Of a stretch of 64,000 nt of DNA, positions 26,515-38,700 are shown one piece after another (positions within the stretch are counted from its first letter, which is position 1; each line of letters starts with the position of its first letter). The notes under the pieces were generated by a model. That model had not been told where the DNA came from and made no database searches. It saw only the letters and a program-made list of their open reading frames with translations. Origin of the DNA: Heterobilharzia americana. Lineage: Eukaryota > Platyhelminthes > Trematoda > Strigeidida > Schistosomatidae. The stretch covers positions 49,164,691-49,228,690 of the forward strand of contig OX104134.1 in NCBI GenBank assembly GCA_944470555.2, in the 5' to 3' direction. Both the position numbers and the translations under genes were made by a program.

Positions 26515-26705
26515 ATGGATAGTCGCTAGCGGTGAAATTAAGAACACGCCTTTCGTCCTATTTGGGATTCATTAACTGGATGTGACTGCTTTCCAGTGAG
26601 TGGTGATGTTGTCTATCGGACTCGAACCTCGGACCGATCGTTTCAAACTCCAGAACCCTATCTTTTAGGCCACTAAGTCATGGTAGCCCCTTTTTGGGAC
26701 GGGCG
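26515..26705 (-). repeat. Sm-alpha-like SINE with decayed hammerhead
   Basis: Minus strand: A-box-like TAGTGGCCTAAAAGATAGG, an exact B-box-like GGTTCGAGTCC, then a hammerhead-like block with the stem II hairpin TCC-CAAATA-GGA followed by CGAAA. The CTGATGA box is degraded to TTAATGA. Its end motif GCTAGCGACTATCC recurs in the copies at 42545 and 58530. Confidence 0.75.
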
Positions 26706-26843
26706 TAGTTTATATGATGTTGCTTGTATTACCCCATCGTTGACTGGACCAACAGAATAATATAAGTACTAACACAAAAAGTATGCTCGTCGTATAACAA
26801 GTGGCTATCATGACTTCTTGGACTGGCGGAGAACGCTTTACCG

Positions 26844-26902
<59 letters not shown>
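26844..26902. repeat. (TA)n microsatellite
   Basis: About 59 bp of uninterrupted TA dinucleotides. The alternating isoleucine-tyrosine readings over it are artefacts. Confidence 0.95.
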
Positions 26903-26904
<2 letters not shown>

Positions 26905-28876
26905 ATTTTGAGAAATCCCCTTGTCTTATTTTGTCCTTCTTAGTATATTTTATACACACTTTCCTATTGGTTTATTAGACTATAGTAGCCTCATAATCAT
27001 TTAGATCATCAGTTATTTTGAATTGAATCCTAGTAACTATTGATTGCATCATAAACGTTCATATGCGACTTTTCTCAATTGACTTCCTCAACTGCACAAT
27101 ATTATTCACAAAATGATAAGCAGAATCTCTATATTGCTGACGTATAATTCCTCAATATGTATGTAAGGCTGTAGAACCTTCAGAAGAAGTTATTGAAAAG
27201 AATATTCCTTGTTCTCTCAAATTGGCTTTTGAATTGTAATGAGAATTTTTTTGATGATTTTAAGTATTCAACATAACTTATCTTCTTTTCAGAAATGTAG
27301 GTCTGTTTAGAGTAAAACTCTTGCACAATCATAATTTGTCATTGATTGTTTGACTTGATAACAGCGACAGCTGAATTTTGAAAAATATTTCATCATTCAG
27401 GGAATCTGTCTTAAAAACGTAATTGAAAGATCACAGGTGAAGTGATTGCATTTGCTAAGTGTCTGAAGCCTTGCACTAGTACACAGCAATGTGAGAAATG
27501 ACATCATTTCTGGAGTATCTGCATAGGCTTAATATTAATAAGGTGATTATGGCTAACAAACTCTCCATTTATTTGATATCAAGTTTTTGGTAGATGCCTG
27601 AAGTGGATTCATTTAAACGTGTTTCATCTTATCTAGAACTGTTCGTTTGATTCAACTCCACTGTAATTCACGACCCGAAAAATTATGTCTAAATAAAGTA
27701 TATGAATATTGAACTTATCGCACAAATCTGCCTGTATGCCTAAAGAGGCATATTAGTCAGGCCTGGTGGAATAAATAACGAGATAAGATAATGAGTATCA
27801 GACTACTTTGATATGTTCATCAGTCACATAAAACAAGCTGGTAAATGTCATAGCTGAAGGCTGTACGAGGTCATTTTTTAAAAGTACAACTTATGGTTAC
27901 TTTATATACCATTCTCATAAATACTGATTAGGTCGTTTTTAAAAGCCTTTTTTATCTGTTGCACGTTCAATTCTTATTTATATACCTCTACTTATTTAAT
28001 TATTCATTCTCACCGTTTGAGATCTCTGACTATTGCTCCTTTATTGTTTTGGAAAGATCAGTGACCATGACTTTTAAATCATCATCATGCAGAATTCTTA
28101 TGTTTTACAACTGATATGGCAGATTAAACGACCAACAAGCGCCTTTTTCATATTATTATCCTGCTTAACTGACTACAATGTCACCAGATACAAAGTAATT
28201 GGAAAGGTTCAAAGATTTTATATCAAGTTTTACTTTCACCTATGAATTGTTTCAGAAATGTAGGATCTACTCAAACTAAATAATGGACAACCAGAAACGT
28301 TATATTATCAGCAAACTACATGTACACGTCGCATATTATTATTGTTAGCTAGTTCAAAGAATTTGAGCATCCATGGTGACGAATAGGTCTTTTATCGAAG
28401 TAGTAATCAATCAGCTTTTATCTTTCTATCATTCAACACGATGACATTTATGAAACAGAAGCATACAAGCTAAGTATGAAAATGCATTGACAGTTCAACA
28501 GATGTTGTCTGATAAGAATTCTCAATAATCTAATGGAGTTACAGACACACCCTGGACTTTAAAACGCCCCAAAAACTCTGATACCATCAAAACATCAGTG
28601 TATTTAAGACGTTTCTATACTAGCTTGGTTGTTTTATATATTTGGAATAAAAGGTGCATTAGTTATTGCATAATGGTATCTACGCTACGATGTATTATGC
28701 GTGCTCATTTTAGGTTGATCATTTCACTGTGAAAGCTGACTTCTTTAATTTCGATCTTTTCATTTCTTCTAAAACAAAGTGATAGATAATAATGAAATTG
28801 TGAAAGCCAGGCCTGAAAGCTGCTAGATTATCTTATTCAGACTAAAGAAAATAAACTATGAATAGCTTTATTTATT
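26903..28876. other. Intergenic, no gene seen
   Basis: AT-rich DNA with no supportable gene, RNA or repeat. Confidence 0.5.
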
Positions 28877-29030
28877 ATATAAAAATTACTTTGAAGGCCA
28901 CTGTAACAACTGCTGAGATAACCAATTACATTCCTGTATTCTATGGAAAACTACCTTCACATGCGAAGTATCGAAACCTGGTTGGTCAATTCAGCAGTTA
29001 CTACAGTGACCTTTAAAGTCACTTTTATAT
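28877..29030. repeat. MITE-like element with 49-bp terminal inverted repeats
   Basis: The arms 28877-28925 and 28982-29030 are imperfect reverse complements beginning ATATAAAA. They enclose about 56 bp of unrelated sequence. Total length is 154 bp. No convincing target duplication flanks it, so it could also be a foldback of two partial repeats. Confidence 0.7.
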
Positions 29031-32000
29031 CATGATGCTGTTTCATTACGCAATTTGTCTAATAAACAGAAAATTTTAGGAAAAATACTATACTACATTG
29101 CAGAATTTATATTTAACCAATGCCAAATAGAAGCCTAGTAGTAGTGCATATCCTAGATTACTCAGAAAATTGAATGGAGAAGTTCTCTATAATTTCGTCT
29201 CTTGTCACTGAATTTGGGTTTTGAAATATCTTGCGAAGTAGCTGTCGTATGCATTTGTTGAATTCCAGTAGTAGTGTTAACGGAAAAGCTTATAAAGATG
29301 TGATTTTTTTTAGTGTGTTTGCAAATGACCTTGTTTTCATTTGAATAAATAATCAATTATCACTACTGTCGCCACTGTTACCAAAACTAAAATTAGTTCA
29401 ATTTTATAAATATTTGTTTAGTTCTTAGAATTATGATTTATGAGTTCTACTCGTAATGATTATTCTCACATTTGTCATTTACAGAAGCTCTTTAGGGATC
29501 CATTAACTTGAAAAATCCTGAGCACACATCTTGTTCAAATTAACTTTGCCCAAATGATATTTTGTTCTCATAGATGGCGTTCACAATGCCTTCTTGGATT
29601 TCCTTAGATGTCTATTATTGCCGACAGTCTTACTAGGAACCTGAATTTTTGAATCGTCGGTGACAATCTTGTAACAAAGGTGTTATAAAACCCCACATAT
29701 TTTGTATTTCTTTGATGAAAGTCAGTCCTTCGAAGAAAAATTATGAGTATATTTATCATTGGGATAACGTCGAATGTTCTTTCCTCTCGATTGCTGAAGG
29801 CAGTATAAGACACGTTGGTTGAACTTCTATATCCATTTCACTGTATAGAGAAGGTTGAGACTCATTTAAGTTAATAATTGCTATTTTTATGCAAGTTGAA
29901 GGTTTTTCCCATAATACAACAGTAAAACATTTTCTTAAATAGTTTAGATGAAGTGCATATAGATTTATGTATATCCCTGAGCTGTTTGATGAAATTACTA
30001 CTTCTTTCAAGCTCCCAATGACATAAATCATACAGTCAAAATTATTTGCAGCTTAGTTTATTCAATTTTCTTGATTAATGGATTGAATGGAATTTACTAT
30101 ATAATTTCACAAGTTGTCGAAATCTCGAAGTCTATAAGACAATAAATGCAACAACACCGCTTCTATTCGACCGACCTTTAATAATGTAGGTAGTAGACAG
30201 ACGAAAAACATAACCACAGTCAGTGGAGAAGATAATTCTCAACACTATACGTGGGCGGCACTGGGTTACTGCAGAAGGCATATGGAGTGTATTTTTTGGA
30301 AGTACAATAATGGAGGATTTCACAAAAGATGTTCTATGCTCTGTTTATAAAGCACGATTAGAGTTATCCTGTCAGCAGAAAAAATGGCGTAAAATAATCC
30401 GTCACATAAAATTTAAATTGGTCAGAACTGTATAGAATAGTAATTAGGAAGTCAAACTTGTTCTACTGTTAGGAACTCATACGCAGAATGATGACTCGGA
30501 TGTAATCAAACGTCTTGATGGGCGTGGAAATGTTCACACTATCTGATAATTTATCAAGCTACACCCCACGTTTGGGTAAAAGTTTTCACTTTAAATTCCA
30601 ACATTAGGTGGAAGATACTGAGGATGAGTTAGTCCGCATTGTGCGCAACTGCGTAAAAGCATAAACTCAGCGAAGGTCCACTGGACTCAAAAACTGTAAA
30701 TGAATAGGTGCTTGGTTTACACTGTCCAGCATCAGTAATACCTTGATTATCACACGCCATAAAGCAAGTTGAAAGTTTAATTGCTGAAAAATTTCTGTGC
30801 GCTTGTTACTGCAAAATATCAGTTTTTGACGAGGCATTTGTCTCCCCGAAGAGAGTTGTAGTTACATTTGTAAAGGTCTCAGATTTAAATATTTGTGCAT
30901 CTTTGCAGTGTTGCTTTTTAAGACATCCTACTGAATGATTTCATATTACAAACTTGATTTTATTTCTTAAACGGCTTCAATCTAGAAAATCTAAGTGGTT
31001 TTTCAATTAGCCTCAATCTTCTTGATAGGAATGAATAAGGAGAAAGAGGTCGAACTTTAATATTTGACTAAAGATACTACCATTTGTAATGCATCAATAG
31101 TAAAATACTGAATAGTTTATCAGGTAAAATCTATAAAAAGATCATTAAACATACAAATGTGTGGTTATTCCTGATGAAATGATCTGAAAGAAGAATAAAA
31201 GTTGTCAGTTAACATCCAACCAGCTGCTTAGGGGAAGATAATACTTGAAAAAGGATTCTTCAAAATCTTAGATTGAATCAAAGCTCTGGAGAAAATACCA
31301 ATTTTGACAAGAAGTAATTAAGCATCAAAATGACGTTATCCTTACACTATTAATATTTATTTACTAATTCTCCCATTTTTTTCATCTCGACTGGTAGTAT
31401 ACATAACGCTAATCTGCAATGACAGATGCTGTTTGATGTTATGGTTGGGCTTATCGATTGTGAATAACCAGGTTAAACCCCATTGGTATAAATATTTGCT
31501 CCTCAATCTTTTATTATCCTACACCGATCGTTTCACTAATTGTATTGCTAAAATGCCTCTACTGTCATAGTGTACTTATCTTACAATATTGATGAAAGTA
31601 GGTGGCTGGACAAGAAAGTGATGGCAGTAAGGTGATTTCCTACAGTAGTCATAAATCAACATGTACTGCTTTCCTTACTTAAGAAAGAATGAATTGAAAA
31701 AAGTTAACTCTAATGATTTTTCACAGTACCTGACAGCCTCTGAAAGATCGTATATCAGTACTCTTAAGCGCAGTTCTCTTATGCTCAATAATCATTTTCT
31801 TTTCCACTTACTAGAGGAATACATCGTATTCTACTTTGCAAGCAGGCCACAGTAAACACCTACTACGATCTAACGAAGTAAAAAATCTGTTTAATCATCA
31901 TAAGACTTCTTTTCTTAGTAATTGTTTACATATTCACTATCATCTTCAGTTAAGAATGTGAATAAGTACTGTTCTTGAAGTGTTTACTCTTTAGTGGCTT

Positions 32001-33245
32001 AGTATATCCACGCATAACATACTGTTATGAAGCAAAAAGTGAACTTTAGATCTTATCTAACATCAATCTGTGAGCTATGTGAAATAAAGTGTAAGCAGTT
32101 TCTCATTCCTTTCTGATTGTATTCCATTTGTAAGTAATCACCGGCTTGAATTCCAGTGATGTGTATTGTAAATTCTACGGGAAGCCGTCAACACTTCTGT
32201 AAAAAGTCAAAGGTTCGCATATAGTCATTTAAGCTAGTGACATTAGTGTTAGGGTATGCAGGTCGAATGAAGCAGAATTTCATCATTCGGTGGTTCTTTG
32301 TCTAACAGGCAATAGCGAACACCGTATCCTGTGGTTTCTTTGTGGCCATCACTTGTTTCTAGACTCCGCTAACTAAATTTCAAGAAGAGATACTGTTTGA
32401 TTTGGTGGCCACGGATGGCAGACACACATAGATCATACTACTAATAGACAACTTCAGAATACATCTCTGGACACATTGCGTTCTTTTTTAAAGCACTTGC
32501 CTCAGTTTCGATAATAGATAAGTCTAAATATCTCTCATTTATCTTACATAATAAGGGGATGTGAAATATAGAGCTGGAGATTGTCTTTTTTCTCACCTTA
32601 ATAGCCAAAAAAGTAGTTTATAATCCAAGAGGGTATGAAAATATATTTATTAAAACACGTCATATACGTTACGCTGTTTCATGATTGGTAAGGAAGGTTG
32701 TTGTGATTCTGAAATCATCTAGCCTTTCATTGAAGAAACACATTTTCGACACTAGTGAAATCAAAGTCAGTCAAATTTCAATAATTCCATCTACAAATTG
32801 TGAGACATTTTCGACCTGACAAATGGAACAAATACTACATCATTCTTTAAGCGTATTTCACGACATCATGATACTAAAAAAAGCCAATGAATATCTTTAC
32901 TATAAAGCTACCCACTATAAGCTTTGGTCTTTGGTGAGATTGGGATCAGCTACCTCCACTTATCGTTATGCTAGCTACCGAACCATATCTTTTCGCACTC
33001 AATGAAGTTGTTCTTGTTACGATAACACTTAGTACCCAATTGAATTACATCAGGCTGCCAAATTTAGGCTTTCAAGGATAGTCTCACCAAAACCTATTCA
33101 TTGGAAGTAGAAAGACATAGTATACCTCATACAAGGATAAAAGTGATATTTTGGGTGCTGAAAGTTTTCTGCATATCTGTCATTAGAAAGGAAATGTTAG
33201 TCCATATCGGTTAAAAGTGAACTGCAAATGTTTCTCTATACACCA
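29031..33245. other. Intergenic, no gene seen
   Basis: About 4.2 kb of AT-rich DNA up to the start of palindrome 2. No coding exon or known repeat recognised. Confidence 0.5.
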
Positions 33246-36109
33246 GTGAATTATGACAAGTATTTTTACGATGTGATATTGAAATTGTGGGTCTCAAGAA
33301 ATTTCGGTGAATTTTTGTAAAGGAAATAGATGGTGAAGAATTTATTCAAAACCCATCCATTTACCTCGCGTGTGATAAACGATAGTTGGTTTTGTCATTA
33401 ATATAACTATTTTTTCGATATATATTATTATTGAAGCTCTTATACTGAAATAAAGCCAGCGTAGTAGTAGAAATTATATTTTGGTTTTAACCATTAATGA
33501 TAAGAAGTGAATATGGGTTCGTAAAATGTATAATTTGTGTGGCCTATACAGCTCACTATATGCGATTAAAAGAATACATAGACTCCTTCTGAGTTGGCCA
33601 AAAATGACAGTTTATCACTAGCACGTTGATAATTTATAAGCTGATTACAGAAAATGGTCTGCAGTCCAGCAGACATGCATGAGCTAAGTACAGGCTTCTG
33701 ATTTGGTCTACCTCAATGTGAATGCCTATTCACGTGCTCCTGCGGAGATGTTTGTATAAACCGCATGAGTCGTGCATTTAAAAAAATGTCTACTTGACTG
33801 TCAAGAGGTGAAAGTAAATCTATTACCGATTCCATTAGCAAGTATCTGCTCTACTCTTTCCACATAATTGCTTAAGAGTCTATGCTTGACAATGCTGACA
33901 AAATCAAAACAAACATTTCAGCAGGAGTGCAGTTTCACATTTTGTGCACGGTGAAAGTACCAGGAACTCATTATTTTGAGCCTGATCTCTGAGTGAAGCA
34001 GACATTTACTGCAATACATTCAATACCAAGGTAGTAATTATTCCTTTGTTGTTCTAATTTAGATATTATCATTCTTTTCACTGTCGTCAACTCCAGTATT
34101 ATCCTTCGCTTATTCTATGCTTACTTTAAACTAATTAACAGAAAATTCAACTATCTTGCTTCAGGTTTCGGAACATTCTTTGCTTCATCAGATGGCGAAT
34201 TTTTCTTGTTGCTTGCACCGTCGTGTCCATTATTATGTAGGCTTTTTTGTTTAGAAATAAAGTTGAATGATATGTTAATAAATCAACTGAACACTACTAT
34301 TCAGTAATAGTCTGTTTTCTTTTCTGATAGATGCAAAACAATTGTTCAGCTTCAAGAAATGATTTTATCGAAGAAAGAATTTTCACTTCTAATTTGTGTT
34401 GCATTTTATGACTTAATGAGCTCGTGTCACCGCCTAATTAAAAACTCATATCGTTCCACTGAAAGAGAATACACCTGCGAATTCTGAATACAGAATAGTG
34501 GACTGAAAATGTAACTTGGAATTTCATGTGTTGAGCGTAGATATGTTTTCTGTACTCTTTTTCATCAATTTAGTCAAATGCTTTAAAATATTTTTCAGAG
34601 CACTGAATACTCAGAGTTCCTTGGGAGTTTGATAATACACGGTAAGATGGACTTTTGCTCTTCGTAGCAGCTCATGTGAGAAAGCTTTGATAAACCGTTA
34701 TGTGAAATAGGCATATGAAATTGCTTACGTTCTTGAGAGTGTAGGCTCACTAAAATAGCAAACGCACAGTGATGTAATTTAGTTGTCCAGCTAACTCTTC
34801 AAGCTCTGACAGATTAGCTTTTGGCAATAACTGTCAACTCAGCATAAAAATTTATCATTCATTACAATTATGAACATGTGAGACTTTCATTACAGTTTGA
34901 TGTTAACTTGAGAAATGTGGTAACATAAGTGCTTAATGCTCTATTCCATCTTAGTTGTTTTTGATTCCGGATAAAAGCTCTTTTGATGTAAGTGACCATT
35001 GAGAAAACTGTTGGTAACTGATATCTACGTTCGAAGTAATCATTTATAAAAATTGATTTTTAGAATCCCTTCTGGTAATATTTATGAAGTAATTTCCGAT
35101 GGTAGGTCACTTACAAAAGGTTGACAAATCTGAATGACCACCTGGAAAAAGTTAGTGGTAGCAAAAAATGAACAGTAGCAATGATAATAATATATGCATG
35201 TGGTTGTTATGAAATAAATGTAAAATGTGAAAAATCGCTGCAAAATCTACTACCATTATAATTGCACCATTACCAGCCTCGCATGTGTATGCATATGCAA
35301 TGAAATCTCAGCGAATTTAAGGCATACAGGTGGTGGAGATTTTGTGAATAGACAAAGCGTTCATAAAAAAGTTTCATGCGTTCACATTACTCAGGGTGGC
35401 TTTAGGAATTAATTACCTTCAACACAAAAAGATTGGGCAATTTGCCTCAAAAGGTAAAATCAACTGATGGGACAATTAACACTGAGAGAACTGAGGGAAG
35501 CATTTTCCTTTCTTGATTTGGCACCCTCTATTATTTCAGCGTACTGTTTCGTCCTATAAAAAAATATATATCGCATTTAGGGTTAAGTTTTGAATGTCAG
35601 TATCGTACCGAGGGTTGATTAGCTAGAAGACAATATTCACGAGTAGTATTTGTAAACTCAGACTTCTTTTTGAATGTAGTGAATTGCATTGCATTCATGA
35701 ATATTCTTATGCAATGAATATTTAGCAGTACACAGAAACTTCTTCTAAACGTGGGTTTTATGAATGTTGGGGACCATTACCAACACCTACCCACAATCCA
35801 AAAGTTTATGAAGTCGCCGGGACTTTTATATGTATAATCTGTATCCCCCAATAGACGTTTTACCGTTTAATGAAACTCTTAGTGATATCGGTTTTGGTAT
35901 TGTGGGTTGAATGATTTCATTCGTTGCGGATTCACTCTGACAAAAATCTTTATCCATGACTTTGCTTTTATTCATTACTATAGAATAAATGGCACCGAAT
36001 GCAGTGCAACACAACGTCAAAACAAGCAGAATAATGACTGTAGTGGGATAAGAACATGTACATAGTTGGGTGGTATATTTTGATTACCTTCTTAATGGTT
36101 AGTTAGTGT
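33246..36109. other. Anonymous outer part of palindrome 2, left
   Basis: About 2.9 kb of AT-rich DNA with no recognised gene; duplicated inverted at about 51390-54252. Open readings here lack any protein signature. Confidence 0.5.
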
Positions 36110-36369
36110 TCAGAGAAATTCAGCTTGTTTTCAGGTTGGAATTCACCACAGACTGACATCAGTTGGAGGAAAATTGGAAAACTGGGAGCACTGGACAGTT
36201 GCTTCGTCCAAGTATGGGACTCTCCAGCAGTACGCAGCCATGATATCAGCTGAGACAGAACCCAGGACCTTCAGGTTCCGCCGTCAGAACACTATCAGTG
36301 AGCCACTTGGTCAAAATCCAATGATCCATACTCTCCACTTCTATCAGTTCACGATTTGTGAATCCATCA
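36110..36369 (-). repeat. Hammerhead-SINE (foldback family), left copy
   Basis: Minus-strand copy, mirrored at 51127-51390. A tRNA-like start (TGGCTCACTGATAG, then GGTCCTGGGTTC) leads into a hammerhead-like block and a tail that in all members reads GATGTCAGTCT followed soon by AACCTGAAA. The core boxes are mutated (CTGGAGA, GAAG). It directly joins the truncated reverse transcriptase of copy C. Confidence 0.65.
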
Positions 36370-38700
36370 CGAATCCCTTGGCATGTGGCTTCTTCATATA
36401 GCTGTTGAATGTGATTGATAAAGGTCTGTGGCATTGAAACCGTAGTGTTGAAGCAGCCGCCTGACAAATTACTTCTCGTTCGACGCTGCCATATGCCTTT
36501 TCAGAGTCGATGAATTTGAGGTAGAGGGTTGACTGCCATTCTATACTCTGTTCTATGATGATGCGTAGCGTTGCGTTGCAATTTGATCCGCACATGATTT
36601 GTCCTTCCTGATGAAACCACCAGCTTGTTTTGGTCGTAATTTTGAATCCAGAGCATTGTTTAGTCTCTCCAGTATGATGTGGCTTGATATTTTGCTTGGT
36701 GTAGACAGGAGCATGATTCCTCGCCAGCTCTTGTGAGGACTTATGTCTCCCTTCCTTGGGAGTTTGACAAGGTGGCCCTTCTTCCAATCAACCGGCAGAA
36801 ACCTTTCCTTCCTCCCACACTTCTGCAATAGTGGTATGAGCATGTCCGCTGCTGATGTTTCTGTGTCTGTTTCCAGGGCTTTTGGCGGAATTCCATCTGG
36901 TCCTGCAGCTTTCCTGGCTTTCAGCGACTTTATGGCGTTCAGGACTTCGACTTTTGTCAGAGTGTTTGTGTTCACTTTCAGTTCAGTGGCTGGGCTGCTG
37001 GTGGCATTTCTGGATGAGTTGCAGGTGGTGGTGTGGTCGATTCAAGAGTTTTTTTGAAATGATCAGCCTATCGTTTTCTTTGTTTCTTCTCTTTTGTAAT
37101 TAAATTTCCTTCACTATCTTCCACTGGTTTCATCTGTGTTGATCTCTTCCCGGATAGTGACCTGGTTATTTGATATAATGTTGTCAGATCTCTTCTACCT
37201 GCAGCCTGTTCTGCTTCACCTACCAGTGTGTCGTAGAATTGTCTTTTGTCTTTGCACGCACTCTTCTTCACTTCTTTGTCCAATGTAGTGTTTTATAGGT
37301 TGTATTCAGTTCTTCTTTTCGTTGTTCATCCCTGCACTGCACTGCACTGCACTGCACTGCACTGCATTGCACTGGTTCATCTTCTGTTTCACCATCTCCC
37401 TCTCCCAGCTCTATCAGCTTCCATGTGTCCGTGGAGATCCACTCCTTCTTCCTTGCTAACACGGTTATGCAGGTTCCCTTCCACATCTCTTTCAAAGAGT
37501 TCCAGTGTTCTTCCACACCCGATCCTTCAGGGATGTTGCTCAATGTCTCCCATTTTGTTCTGATGGTTGACGTGAATATGTTCTTTGTAGTTTCGTCCTT
37601 CAGTTTCTGTTCTGTGTGTTGAACTTGAACTGTGGTCTATCACCAACTTCTCTGAAGGCTTTCAACTTAACTTTGAAGGCTCCTTGCACTAGATGGCGAG
37701 TGGTCTGAGCCTACATCTGCTCCTCTTCTTGATCTCATCTTGTGTCCAGTAGGCTGCGTCTCCACTTTCTTCACATTGAGATGAAGTCGATCTGATTCCT
37801 AGTGTGTCCTAGTGTCTGGTGAAATCCATGTCGCTTTGCGAATATCCTTGTGTTTGTACACACTGCCTCGCCTCTAATCACCAAATCGTTGAATGCGCAG
37901 AAGTCTGCAAACAGTTCTCCGTTCTTGTTCATTTCACCAAGTGCTTCTCGACCCATGGTGAGTTCTCTTCATGTGTGTCGGCTCCCAGTTTGGCATTCAT
38001 GTCACACCACCCATTAGAATTTTGATGTCACCAACTGGGGTGGGGTCTTGTTCATTACCGATTGCAGTTGTCTGTAGAATTCCTCCTTCTTCTCTTCGTC
38101 TGCATTATTTGTAGATGCGTAGCGTAGCGTTGTGTGATTGTAACTTTCCCTCCTTTTGAGTTGAATCTTGCTATCATGATCTTGCAGGAGGAGATTGATT
38201 CCCGCCACACGAGAGCCTTCGATGCTGTTGGAGACATCATGATAGGCACTCCAAAACTCAGTGTGCTCGTGTTTGTCGTCTGGGTGATAGTATCGGCGTA
38301 GATTATTGACTCTCTCGTTGACAGCTTGGAGAGTCCACTTCCATTTCATCTGCTTTCGCAAATTCCTAACACTTAAATGAGATACCTTCTCATCTCTTTC
38401 GCAATCTGGGCAGCCTTGCTAGGTTCAAACATGGTGCGGACATTCCATGTCTCCACGTTGACTTTTGCTTTCATCGGGAGAAGAGAAGACATATCGGCCA
38501 ATTTGCTTCCCGAAGGCTTTCACCAACCGGCGTCCTTTCGCTTCTCCTATTCCAGGGAGGAATAAGTCTATTTGTGCTTGTGCTTTGGAGTTTTTTTAGC
38601 GATTGGATTGGTTATACGGGGCAGGGTTGCTAGCCCCATGTCCAGAGTTCCCTCTTTACCCGGGCATAGGACCGGCTAGTAACTAGTGAACTATTTAACC
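36370..38700 (-). mobile_element. Defective RTE/SR2-type retrotransposon, copy C
   Basis: Minus-strand relic from its 5' region (38700) through the endonuclease blocks (37956-37771) and reverse-transcriptase blocks (36975-36553) to an abrupt end at about 36370. That end falls between the KAYGSVEREVI segment and the segment that in copy A carries TGVRQGC and the catalytic FTDD, so the catalytic aspartates are missing. The coding breaks match copies A, B and D. The 5' region differs more from copies A and B than the rest does (near 38250-38480), so this is a second subfamily member or an older duplicate. Confidence 0.85.
37333..37373. repeat. TGCAC pentanucleotide tract, expanded
   Basis: About seven TGCAC-type units (one imperfect) inside the element linker. 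The equivalent tracts in the other copies are shorter: 3206-3229, 9248-9273 and 50148-50172. This is the main length difference between the arms of palindrome 2. Confidence 0.9.

Larger units (their letters stand above)
33246..38700. repeat. Palindrome 2, left arm
   Basis: Reverse complement of 48826-54252. Paired coordinates sum to 87498 over the outer part and to 87520 inside a variable TGCAC repeat (37333-37373), so the only sizeable length difference is 22 bp in that microsatellite. Contents from outside in: about 2.9 kb of anonymous DNA, a SINE-like repeat (36110-36369) and a minus-strand RTE-type copy. Homology ends at the 5' end of that element. Confidence 0.95.

Noticed and set aside
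26729..26959. Reading with alternating isoleucine and tyrosine, and a similar one at 46414-46605
   Set aside because: Translation of (TA)n microsatellites.
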